Shown one piece after another: positions 34,056-40,447 of a stretch of 40,447 nt of DNA. A program made the translations under genes and the position numbers. Positions within the stretch are counted from its first letter, which is position 1; each line of letters begins with the position of its first letter. The stretch comes from Scatosoma sp045537295 (GTDB lineage Bacteria > Bacillota > Clostridia > Christensenellales > Borkfalkiaceae), in NCBI GenBank assembly GCA_045537295.1, contig JAZSPG010000037.1, positions 1-40,447 on the forward strand, written 5' to 3'. The notes beneath the pieces are model-generated. The model searched no databases, had not been told where the DNA came from, and saw only the letters and a program-made list of their open reading frames with translations.

Positions 34056-35741
34056 TTACATTTTATCGGGAATACCGATACCAAGAAGCGCAAACGCGTT
34101 CTTTAACGCTTGCAAGGTTGCATTTGTAAGCGCAAGACGGAAATTCTTGACTTTCTCGTCCTCCGCCGACAAAATCTTGCAATCAAAGTAAAATTTGTTG
34201 AATTTTTGCGCTACGTCTACCGCAAACCGCGCGATATACGACGGTTCGTATTTTTCCGCGGACGAGCGGACGATTTCGGGGAAGGAAGCAAGCGCTTTGA
34301 CGAGTTCAATTTCCTCAGCGCAAAGCGCGGGGATTTCGTAAGCCGTCGGCATACCGCCCTTTTGTAAAACGGAATTTGCTCTCGCGCAGGTATACTGCAC
34401 GTACACGCTCGTTTCGCCGTCGAAATTAAGTACTTTATCGTACGAGAACACGATATCCTTAATTTTATTGTTATACAGCGCACCGAAAATAACCGCACCT
34501 ACGCCGACCTTTTTGGCAATTTCCTCTTTATTTTCAAGCGCGGGGTTTTTCTCGTCGATAACTTTATACGCTTTTTCGATACATTTTTGGATAACGTCCT
34601 CTAAGAATACGACGTTGCCTTTGCGCGTGGACATCGTTCCTTCTTCCAAAGATACCATACCGTACGCGACGTGTACCAAATCTTTCGACCAGTCTTTCCC
34701 CATCATTTCCAAAACCTTGAAAAATTGCTTGAAATGCAGGTTTTGTTGGTAAGCGACCACGTACAAGCATTTGTAAAAATCGTATTCCTTTTTACGATAA
34801 CTTGCAGCCGCCATATCGCGCGTAGCGTATAAAGAACTACCGTCCGACTTCAAGATGATGCAAGGGGGCATACCATATTCTTCCAAATCCACCACCTGCG
34901 CGCCACGGCTTTCGGTGAGCAGACCTTTTTCTTTCAGCTCGTCCACGATAGGTTGCATTTTATCCGAGTAAAAGCTTTCGCCTGCGTACGAGTCGAAGCG
35001 GATATCCAGCATTTCGTAAATTTTGTTTACGTCCTTTAACGTGAGCTCCTTAAACCAATGGAAAAGCGCCAAACATTCCTCGTCGCCCTGTTCGATTTTT
35101 TTGAAATACGCGCGCGCCTCGTCGTCGTATTCGGGATGCGTTTCCGCCTCTTGATGGAAACGGACGTACAACTCGTTCAACGCGCGAATACCGCCCTTTT
35201 CTATCGTTTCTTTATCCCCCCAACGCTTATACGCGGAAATGAGTTTCCCAAACTGCGTACCGTAATCGCCAAGGTGGTTAATCCCCACCGCTTTATAGCC
35301 TAAATAATTAAAAATACGGTATAACGCACCGCCCAAAACGGTCGTGGATAAATGCCCGATATGGAAAGGTTTTGCGATATTGATAGACGAATAGTCGATA
35401 CAAACGGTTTTTCCCGCGCCCTCGTCGGACGCGCCGTACCCGTCTTTTTGCGTTAAGATTTTATCGAGCGTACCTTTCACAAACCCCGTTTTGTCAATTT
35501 TGAAATTAAGATAACCGTTGACGGCGGTAACTTCGCTAATTACCTCGTCCGTCGTAATCTCGGCTTTTAACTGCTCGGCTATCATTACGGGGCTTTTGCG
35601 AAGTACTTTTGCGAATTTGAAACAAGGCAAAGCGTAATCGCCCATTTCGGTATTCGGGGGCAATGCCAAACACTCGTAAATTTCTTCCGTCGTTACGCCA
35701 GCGACGGTAATTTTTTCGGCTATATATTTTTTGTAATCCAT
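34056..35741 (-). CDS. argS: Arginyl-tRNA synthetase
   Basis: A 561-aa class I synthetase. The N-terminal Add-1 domain ends before the HIGH motif, seen as PFHIGHL (about residue 125), the KMSK-like loop is TMSTRKGN, and the C-terminal all-helical anticodon-binding domain ends in LLGIGIPDKM, a typical ArgS end. I choose ATG 35741 (AAGGA 8 nt upstream; MDYKKYIAEK) over a start ten codons earlier. It is monocistronic, with its own promoter and terminator, and diverges from ychF. Confidence 0.97.
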   Translation of the reverse strand: MDYKKYIAEKITVAGVTTEEIYECLALPPNTEMGDYALPCFKFAKVLRKSPVMIAEQLKAEITTDEVISEVTAVNGYLNFKIDKTGFVKGTLDKILTQKDGYGASDEGAGKTVCIDYSSINIAKPFHIGHLSTTVLGGALYRIFNYLGYKAVGINHLGDYGTQFGKLISAYKRWGDKETIEKGGIRALNELYVRFHQEAETHPEYDDEARAYFKKIEQGDEECLALFHWFKELTLKDVNKIYEMLDIRFDSYAGESFYSDKMQPIVDELKEKGLLTESRGAQVVDLEEYGMPPCIILKSDGSSLYATRDMAAASYRKKEYDFYKCLYVVAYQQNLHFKQFFKVLEMMGKDWSKDLVHVAYGMVSLEEGTMSTRKGNVVFLEDVIQKCIEKAYKVIDEKNPALENKEEIAKKVGVGAVIFGALYNNKIKDIVFSYDKVLNFDGETSVYVQYTCARANSVLQKGGMPTAYEIPALCAEEIELVKALASFPEIVRSSAEKYEPSYIARFAVDVAQKFNKFYFDCKILSAEDEKVKNFRLALTNATLQALKNAFALLGIGIPDKM

Positions 35742-35786
35742 AGTTCTTTTCCTTAAATTCCTTAAAAGCAAAGTTTTATCCTTAAT

Positions 35787-35815
35787 AATATAGCATATTT
35801 TTTTTATTTCGGCAA
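35787..35815 (-). promoter_or_regulatory. Promoter of argS
   Basis: On the minus strand TTGCCG (35815-35810), 17-nt spacer, TATATT (35792-35787). No T-box leader is present: the leader is only about 40 nt. Confidence 0.6.
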
Positions 35816-35843
35816 GTATTTTTTCAATTAGGGCAACTTTAAT

Positions 35844-35872
35844 TTGCCAAAATTTAATTTTTGTATTATAAT
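35844..35872 (+). promoter_or_regulatory. Sigma-A promoter of ychF
   Basis: TTGCCA (35844-35849), 17-nt spacer, TATAAT (35867-35872), about 45 nt before the ychF ATG and divergent from the argS promoter. Confidence 0.8.
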
Positions 35873-35918
35873 ATATGGGTGATTTTAAGAAAAATTAGAA
35901 AAAAGGACATATTTAGCT

Positions 35919-37034
35919 ATGAAACTCGGTGTAGTCGGCTTACCTAACGTAGGCAAATCCACTCTCTTTAACGCCATCACGCACGCAGGCGCGGAATGTG
36001 CGAATTATCCCTTTTGCACTATCGAACCAAACGTTGGTATCGTTGCCGTTCCCGACGAACGCTTGGACAAGCTCGCCTCTTTATACAACAGTAAAAAAAT
36101 AACGCCCGCCGTTATCGAGTTCGTAGATATTGCAGGACTCGTAAAAGGCGCGTCTAAGGGCGAGGGCTTGGGGAACAAATTCCTCTCGCATATCCGCGAA
36201 GTAGACGCTATCGTGCACGTGGTACGCTGTTTTGAGGACGCGAACATCACGCACGTTGACAACAAAATCGACCCCGTAAACGATATCGAAACGATAAACC
36301 TCGAACTCATTATGTCGGATATGGAAGCGGTGCAAAACCGTATGAACAAGGTGAAAGTGCAAGCGCGTGGCGGTTCGGATAAAAAAGCGGTGGAAGAATA
36401 CGCGTTTTTGGAAAGATTGTACGCGTTTTTAGAAAGCGAAAAACCCGCGAGAAACTTCCCCCTTTTAGACGGCGAGGACGAATTTATGAAAAATTGTTTC
36501 TTGCTTACCGTAAAACCCGTGATTTACGCCGCAAACATCAAGGAAAGCGATATGGGCAAGGACGAGGATTCGCTCCCCTTCGTGGTCAAAGTAAAAGAGT
36601 TTGCCAAAACGGAAGGCGCGGAAGTTTTGGTGATTTGCGCGAAAACGGAAGAAGAACTTTCGCAAATGGACCCCGAAGATAAAGCGGTATTTATGGAAGA
36701 ATTTGGGCTTGGCGAAAGCGGTTTGGATAGATTGATTAAAAAATCGTACGCGCTACTTGGGCTTATTTCCTATCTCACCGCAGGCGAAAAAGAAACGCGG
36801 GCTTGGACGATTGTCAAGGGCACGAAAGCTCCGCAAGCCGCGGGAAAAATCCATACGGACTTTGAAAAGGGTTTTATCCGCGCCGACGTCGTGAATTGGG
36901 AAATACTCGTAAACCTCGGTTCGCTCGTATCGGCGAAAGCGGAAGGAAAGGTGCGTTCGGAAGGTAAGGAATATATTATGCAGGACGGCGACGTCGTGGA
37001 ATATTACTTCAACGTATCCAAAAGCAACAAATAA
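35919..37034 (+). CDS. ychF: Redox-responsive ATPase YchF (Obg-like)
   Basis: A 371-aa OBG-family protein of usual length. The P-loop GLPNVGKS is near the N-terminus, followed by EFVDIAGLVKGASKGEGLGNKFLSHIR in part, and the atypical G4 motif NIKE in place of NKxD, which gives YchF ATP rather than GTP preference. The C-terminal TGS domain ends with MQDGDVVEYYFNVSK. It associates with ribosomes and regulates stress responses in other bacteria. AAGGA precedes the ATG. It is monocistronic and ends at a strong terminator. Confidence 0.97.
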   Translation: MKLGVVGLPNVGKSTLFNAITHAGAECANYPFCTIEPNVGIVAVPDERLDKLASLYNSKKITPAVIEFVDIAGLVKGASKGEGLGNKFLSHIREVDAIVHVVRCFEDANITHVDNKIDPVNDIETINLELIMSDMEAVQNRMNKVKVQARGGSDKKAVEEYAFLERLYAFLESEKPARNFPLLDGEDEFMKNCFLLTVKPVIYAANIKESDMGKDEDSLPFVVKVKEFAKTEGAEVLVICAKTEEELSQMDPEDKAVFMEEFGLGESGLDRLIKKSYALLGLISYLTAGEKETRAWTIVKGTKAPQAAGKIHTDFEKGFIRADVVNWEILVNLGSLVSAKAEGKVRSEGKEYIMQDGDVVEYYFNVSKSNK

Positions 37035-37043
37035 ATAACGCTA

Positions 37044-37082
37044 CCCCTCTAAGCCGTCTTACTTAGAGGGGGTTTTCTTTTT
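37044..37082 (+). terminator. Intrinsic terminator after ychF
   Basis: CCCCTCTAAG/CTTAGAGGGG (37044-37053 and 37062-37071), followed by TTTTCTTTTTTT. Confidence 0.92.
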
Positions 37083-37119
37083 TTAACGGGTTAAAAAAAC
37101 GTGTTTGCCCTTTCTATTC

Positions 37120-37148
37120 TTGACTTTTTTTTAGACTTTTGTTATAAT
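37120..37148 (+). promoter_or_regulatory. Sigma-A promoter of the PPTase-mtnN-ung unit
   Basis: TTGACT (37120-37125), 17-nt spacer, TATAAT (37143-37148). The expected start of transcription is only about 3-5 nt before the ATG at 37160, so the first mRNA is nearly leaderless. Confidence 0.85.
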
Positions 37149-37159
37149 AAGTATCGGTT

Positions 37160-37678
37160 ATGGAAAAAATTTATTATGCGGACGCGTCCGCTTTTGAAAA
37201 TACCGAAACCGCCGTTTTATTTATATTGAAAGAATATTTCGGCGTGACTACGGCAAAAATCGTTCGGGGGGATAACGGTAAACCGTTTTTGGATATCCCT
37301 TTGTTTTTTTCCGTTTCGCATACGAAAGAGCGGTTATTTATCGCTTTTTGCGATATAAACGTCGGGTTAGACGCGGAACAATGCAATCGGAAAACGGACT
37401 ATTTGCCGATTATTAAAAAATTCCACCCGCAAGAGCGTAAAGAAATTACTTCTAACGAGCAATTTATTCGACACTGGACAGTAAAAGAAAGCGCGGTGAA
37501 ATGGTTGGGCGGTTCGCTTGCCAAGGATTTATCCCGTCTGCGTTTTTATCAAAACGCCCTTTTCTACGGCGATATACAAATCCCCGCAACGCTTACCTTT
37601 TTACAAATCGACGAACACTTTATAAGCGTTTGCTCAGAACGGGATTTTTCACAGGCGGAAACCGTCAAAATATTATAA
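37160..37678 (+). CDS. 4'-phosphopantetheinyl transferase superfamily protein
   Basis: A compact 172-aa Sfp-like enzyme. It has GKPFLDIPLFFSVSHTKE in part, the metal-binding VGLDAEQ (G-x-D-x-E), and RHWTVKESAVKWLGG, matching the W-(S/T)-x-K-E-A-x-x-K signature. It would transfer the phosphopantetheine arm of coenzyme A to a carrier protein. It is shorter than Sfp (about 220 aa), closer to HetI/AcpT-like small forms. No carrier protein or polyketide/peptide synthase is in view, so it may serve fatty-acid ACP. No Shine-Dalgarno precedes the ATG, fitting leaderless translation. It is followed by mtnN after 34 nt. Confidence 0.85.
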   Translation: MEKIYYADASAFENTETAVLFILKEYFGVTTAKIVRGDNGKPFLDIPLFFSVSHTKERLFIAFCDINVGLDAEQCNRKTDYLPIIKKFHPQERKEITSNEQFIRHWTVKESAVKWLGGSLAKDLSRLRFYQNALFYGDIQIPATLTFLQIDEHFISVCSERDFSQAETVKIL

Positions 37679-37712
37679 ATAAAAATACTACACTTTAAGG
37701 AGAAATAAAATT

Positions 37713-38369
37713 ATGATAGGCGTAGTCGTTGCAATGCAAAGCGAGGCAAATATATTATTAGAGGAAATGAAAATCCACCGCTCCCTCACGGTCAGCGGTA
37801 AAAAAGTACACGTAGGTAAGGTTTACGGTAAAGACGTCGCCGTTTGTGTTTGCGGGGTGGGTAAAGTAAACGCCGCGCTCGGCACACAGCTTTTGGTGAG
37901 CAAATTTGACGCGGAAAAGCTCTTGAATTTCGGCGTGGCAGGCGGTTTGAATAAGGGCACCAAACTTTGCGAGGTGTACCAAATCGGCTGGGCGGTACAG
38001 TTCGATTTCGATTTGACGCAGTTGAACGGTACGAAAATCGGGACTTTGGACGAATACGAGGAAAACTATCTTGCGCTGAATAAATTAAACGCCCCTTTCC
38101 CCGTAAAAAGACTGGGTACTTCGGACAGGTTTAACGACAGCGCGGACGATTATAAGCTTTTAACCGCGGAACTTAACGCGGATATTCGGGATATGGAAGG
38201 CGGAGCTATCGTACAGGGCGCGTATTTGGCGCAGTTGCCCGTGTATTCGGTGAAAGCCATTTCCGACGTCGCAGGTAGCGGTAGCACGACCGAACAATTT
38301 TTAATCAATAAAGACAAGGCTTTGAAAAATTTGAAATCGGTGTTACCCGTGATTTTCGAAGAATTATAA
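37713..38369 (+). CDS. mtnN: 5'-methylthioadenosine/S-adenosylhomocysteine nucleosidase
   Basis: A 218-aa nucleosidase (Pfs). The N-terminus MIGVVVAMQSEA contains the catalytic-region glutamate, LNFGVAGGL follows, and the C-terminal DMEGGAI and VKAISDVAG hold the substrate-binding glutamate and the catalytic aspartate. It cleaves the glycosidic bond of MTA and SAH, recycling products of methylation and polyamine synthesis and yielding S-ribosylhomocysteine, the LuxS substrate. AAGGAG lies upstream. It is cotranscribed with the PPTase and ung genes. Confidence 0.95.
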   Translation: MIGVVVAMQSEANILLEEMKIHRSLTVSGKKVHVGKVYGKDVAVCVCGVGKVNAALGTQLLVSKFDAEKLLNFGVAGGLNKGTKLCEVYQIGWAVQFDFDLTQLNGTKIGTLDEYEENYLALNKLNAPFPVKRLGTSDRFNDSADDYKLLTAELNADIRDMEGGAIVQGAYLAQLPVYSVKAISDVAGSGSTTEQFLINKDKALKNLKSVLPVIFEEL

Positions 38370-38394
38370 AACCCGTCACGCTAAGGAGGAAATT

Positions 38395-39063
38395 ATGATT
38401 GATTTAGGCGATTGGAACGAACGGCTTGCCCCGTTATTTGCGGACGAGCGGTATTTGAAAATCCGTAAATTTTTAATAGACGAATATAAAAACCATACCG
38501 TCTATCCTGATATGTACGATTTATACAACTGTTTCCGCTTTACGCAGTTTGCAAATTTGAAAGTCGTTTTGCTTGGGCAAGACCCCTACCATAACGAAGG
38601 TCAAGCGCACGGGCTTTGTTTTTCCGTGCAGGACGGCGTTCCAAATCCCCCCTCGCTTGAAAATATTTTCAAAGAACTCAAATCGGATATCGGTTGCGAC
38701 TTACCCAAAACGGGCAATTTAACCAAGTGGGCAAAGGAAGGCGTCTTGCTTTTGAATACCTCTCTTACCGTGCGCGCGCATCAAGCAAATTCTCATTCAA
38801 AATGCGGTTGGGCTTGGTTTACCGATAGCGTTATCAAGCTTATTTCTGAGCAAAAAGAACACGTCGTATTTATTCTTTGGGGCGGAAACGCACGGAGTAA
38901 AAAACCGCTTATCGATAAAAGCAAACATTGTATTTTAGAATGTCCGCACCCCTCGCCTTTATCGGCGTATCAAGGTTTTTTCGGTTGTAAGCATTTTTCT
39001 AAGACCAACGAATATTTATCGGCGCACTCATTACAAGTAATTGACTGGGATTTAACCAAATAA
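38395..39063 (+). CDS. ung: Uracil-DNA glycosylase (family 1)
   Basis: A 222-aa enzyme. The water-activating loop GQDPYHNEGQAHGLCFSV has catalytic D63, and the leucine-loop HPSPLSAYQGFFGCKHF has H185. VLLLNTSLTVRAHQANSH is also typical. It removes uracil from DNA. A strong AGGAGG precedes the ATG. It ends the plus-strand unit and converges on the surface-protein unit at a shared terminator. Confidence 0.98.
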   Translation: MIDLGDWNERLAPLFADERYLKIRKFLIDEYKNHTVYPDMYDLYNCFRFTQFANLKVVLLGQDPYHNEGQAHGLCFSVQDGVPNPPSLENIFKELKSDIGCDLPKTGNLTKWAKEGVLLLNTSLTVRAHQANSHSKCGWAWFTDSVIKLISEQKEHVVFILWGGNARSKKPLIDKSKHCILECPHPSPLSAYQGFFGCKHFSKTNEYLSAHSLQVIDWDLTK

Positions 39064-39098
39064 AAAAGGAAACGGGTAATTTCCCGTTTCCTTTTTTA
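39062..39098. terminator. Bidirectional terminator between ung and the small gene
   Basis: GGAAACGGG/CCCGTTTCC with a 6-nt loop, flanked by an A-run and a T-run, able to end both converging transcripts. Its ends overlap the stop codons of both genes. Confidence 0.92.
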
Positions 39099-39233
39099 TT
39101 CCCAAATATCCGTTATTAAAATCTCTTGCCAAGCAAAACCCGTTTCGTTTGCGTCTACCGACGGACTGCCCGTAATTATTTCTTCTTCTATTAGCGTAAC
39201 TATATTTATTTCTATTCCACGATACTTCTTCAT
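39096..39233 (-). CDS. Small hypothetical protein (45 aa) coupled to the surface protein
   Basis: ATG 39233-39231 to TAA 39098-39096, 45 codons, preceded by a strong AAAGGAGG. The peptide starts MKKYRGIEINIVTLIEEEII and ends AWQEILITDIWE: a short basic start followed by an acidic body, without a membrane segment or cysteines. It begins 14 nt after the stop of the large surface-type gene, so its ribosome-binding site lies right at that stop, which suggests coupled translation. A terminator follows immediately. From memory, short proteins starting MKKY and carrying an acidic segment are often seen beside clostridial surface proteins, but I know no function. Confidence 0.7.
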   Translation of the reverse strand: MKKYRGIEINIVTLIEEEIITGSPSVDANETGFAWQEILITDIWE

Positions 39234-39247
39234 TTTCACCGCCTCCT

Positions 39248-40447
39248 TTATTTCGCTAAATTCTCAGCGGTGAATTTCACGGTTAATACGCCGTTCGCGC
39301 TATCGTAGCTTTGCAAAGACGATATCACGCGTTTACCGTTATAAGTAACGGCGGAAAAGCTTGTCCGCGTCGTTTTCAAAAGAAGATTTATCGTTCCGTT
39401 TGCGTCTATGCACACTTGTACCTTTTCGATAACGGGATTATTCGACACGCAAATATTTTGCGCCGTTCCCGTAAGTTCGTCGTAAGAAATATTCGCAACC
39501 CCGTTTACATAGCCGTCTAAAATTTCCTTTTGCCAAGGTTCAAGCTTGACGGACGGATTTGCGTTTAATATGTTACTCGCCACTTGATATACGCTACGGC
39601 TTTCGATATTGTCCGTATATACACGTGTTACGCCCGATTTATACGAAACGTTGACATAACCGCGCGCAGAATAAGACCTGTTATAATTTTGTGCTTTTAT
39701 TCTAACGACCGTCGCGTAAAACTTGAAAATACTCGTTCCGTTGAAATCAATGTTGCTTTTTAGAATATATGCTTGTTGTGCGTTGCCGTTATATTCCCCT
39801 TCGTAATTTTCATAGGTAAATCCCACGCCGTCCCGCAATTTATCCGACGGCATTAAAATTATTCCAACCCCGCTTATATACGCTTTCGCGTTTTCGTAAC
39901 TTTCTTCCGTTAATACCGAAGTAAAACGAATACCCGAATCGTTTTGTTGCCCGTAACGGATAGACGCACCGCCGACCAGACTATAACCTACCGTTATAGT
40001 CTTTAATAAAATCACGCGGTTATCCCTATCCAACATTATATTTTCGCCGATTTTATATAAGTCGTCGTTATATAACCAACCAAGCGCCATTTGCCCGTTC
40101 TCGACGGTAAAGCTCGGCAGAGCGTATTGCGTTTGCGTAATAACAAACCGTTCGCTCGTCGTTGTGTCGCCAACGATTTTTATCACCTCGAACTGCTCTT
40201 CCGCTAACCATACGCCGTCTAAATACCCGTAAACACTGCAACTGCCCGTAAGCGAAATTTTTCCCGTCGCTTGACTTTGTAAAAGGGTATCGAAAAGCGT
40301 TACCGTTATCCCAGACCCAACCGACAACGCCTCTGCGTTTAGCAACGTACAGCGTAAAATATTCGTATCTTTTTCCTGTGTGAATTTGATTTCCCCGTTA
40401 TACTGCGCTCCGTCCACGCGTATCCCCACCGCCGTCGCCGTATATAT
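39248..40447 (-). CDS. Large surface-type protein of unknown function, C-terminal part
   Basis: The reading frame stays open to the right edge, so the true start is outside the window; the visible part is 399 codons. The composition is beta-rich and rich in Ser, Thr, Asn, Tyr, with few Cys, typical of secreted or wall-exposed proteins. Two related elements are seen: GIRVDGAQYNGEIKFT near the edge and GASIRYGQQNDSGIRFT about 150 residues later, each followed by a strand-rich module (the second with GVGIILMPSDKL). Similar GIRFT elements occur in uncharacterised Bacillota surface proteins. No LPXTG or transmembrane anchor is present at the C-terminus (ends FTAENLAK). I cannot assign a function. 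Confidence 0.75.
   Translation of the reverse strand: MYTATAVGIRVDGAQYNGEIKFTQEKDTNILRCTLLNAEALSVGSGITVTLFDTLLQSQATGKISLTGSCSVYGYLDGVWLAEEQFEVIKIVGDTTTSERFVITQTQYALPSFTVENGQMALGWLYNDDLYKIGENIMLDRDNRVILLKTITVGYSLVGGASIRYGQQNDSGIRFTSVLTEESYENAKAYISGVGIILMPSDKLRDGVGFTYENYEGEYNGNAQQAYILKSNIDFNGTSIFKFYATVVRIKAQNYNRSYSARGYVNVSYKSGVTRVYTDNIESRSVYQVASNILNANPSVKLEPWQKEILDGYVNGVANISYDELTGTAQNICVSNNPVIEKVQVCIDANGTINLLLKTTRTSFSAVTYNGKRVISSLQSYDSANGVLTVKFTAENLAK

Noticed and set aside
1..40447. Search by eye for CRISPR arrays, insertion sequences, phage genes, toxin-antitoxin pairs and long direct repeats
   Set aside because: No regularly spaced repeats, transposase or integrase motifs, or repeated segments beyond short promoter and terminator palindromes were seen.

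Overview
This 40.4-kb window looks like chromosomal core sequence from an anaerobic, low-to-mid GC member of the Bacillota, most likely Clostridia. The evidence is the oxygen-sensitive ribonucleotide reductase NrdDG, acetate fermentation genes pta-ackA, HPr kinase, a YlxY/MlpA gene pair arranged as in Bacillus, the sporulation regulator SpoIIID, and A/G-rich Shine-Dalgarno sequences with sigma-A style promoters. I cannot name a genus. I see no phage, transposon, integrase, CRISPR array or plasmid function. No gene-free stretch exceeds about 300 bases; the longest (21775-22065) holds the nrdD promoter, two NrdR boxes and the rho-side terminator.

Layout. (1) 1-10926, minus strand: one tightly packed transcription unit that starts at a good promoter (10898-10926) and runs uvrC, a Cof-type HAD phosphatase, hprK, a U32 protein, mutS2, a YlxY-like deacetylase, an M16 peptidase, a deoxyinosine glycosylase and the start of tex. 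Many junctions are stop/start overlaps. (2) 10949-13846: a copper-type P1B ATPase whose C-terminus carries a fused CopZ-like domain, followed by an ArsR-family regulator with a candidate operator. (3) 13887-16965: yceD-rpmF and pta-ackA, with divergent tmcAL on the plus strand, an acetate-centred neighbourhood common in clostridia. (4) 18132-21918: tRNA-Thr(CGU), a one-TM hypothetical protein, and nrdD-nrdG under a promoter with two NrdR boxes. (5) 21981-24655: DUF1934 protein, MBL hydrolase and a strikingly degenerate Rho homologue. (6) 24695-35815: tyrA, spoIIID, topoisomerase IV parE-parC, a HelD-like helicase with a YjjG-like phosphatase, and argS. (7) 35844-39098, plus strand: ychF, then a PPTase, MTA/SAH nucleosidase and uracil-DNA glycosylase unit. 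(8) 39096-40447, minus strand: the end of a large surface-type protein running off the window and, directly after it, an unlisted 45-codon gene.

Most of the window is ordinary housekeeping. The observations I would look at twice are: the Rho homologue that has lost both the catalytic glutamate and the arginine finger; the CopA-CopZ fusion that keeps a ribosome-binding site and ATG for a free 69-aa chaperone, in an ATPase whose phosphorylation motif reads DKTAT instead of DKTGT; two clamp-binding-like pentapeptides in an acidic insertion of ParE; a gene whose start codon lies inside the nrdG terminator hairpin; and the small gene coupled to the surface protein.
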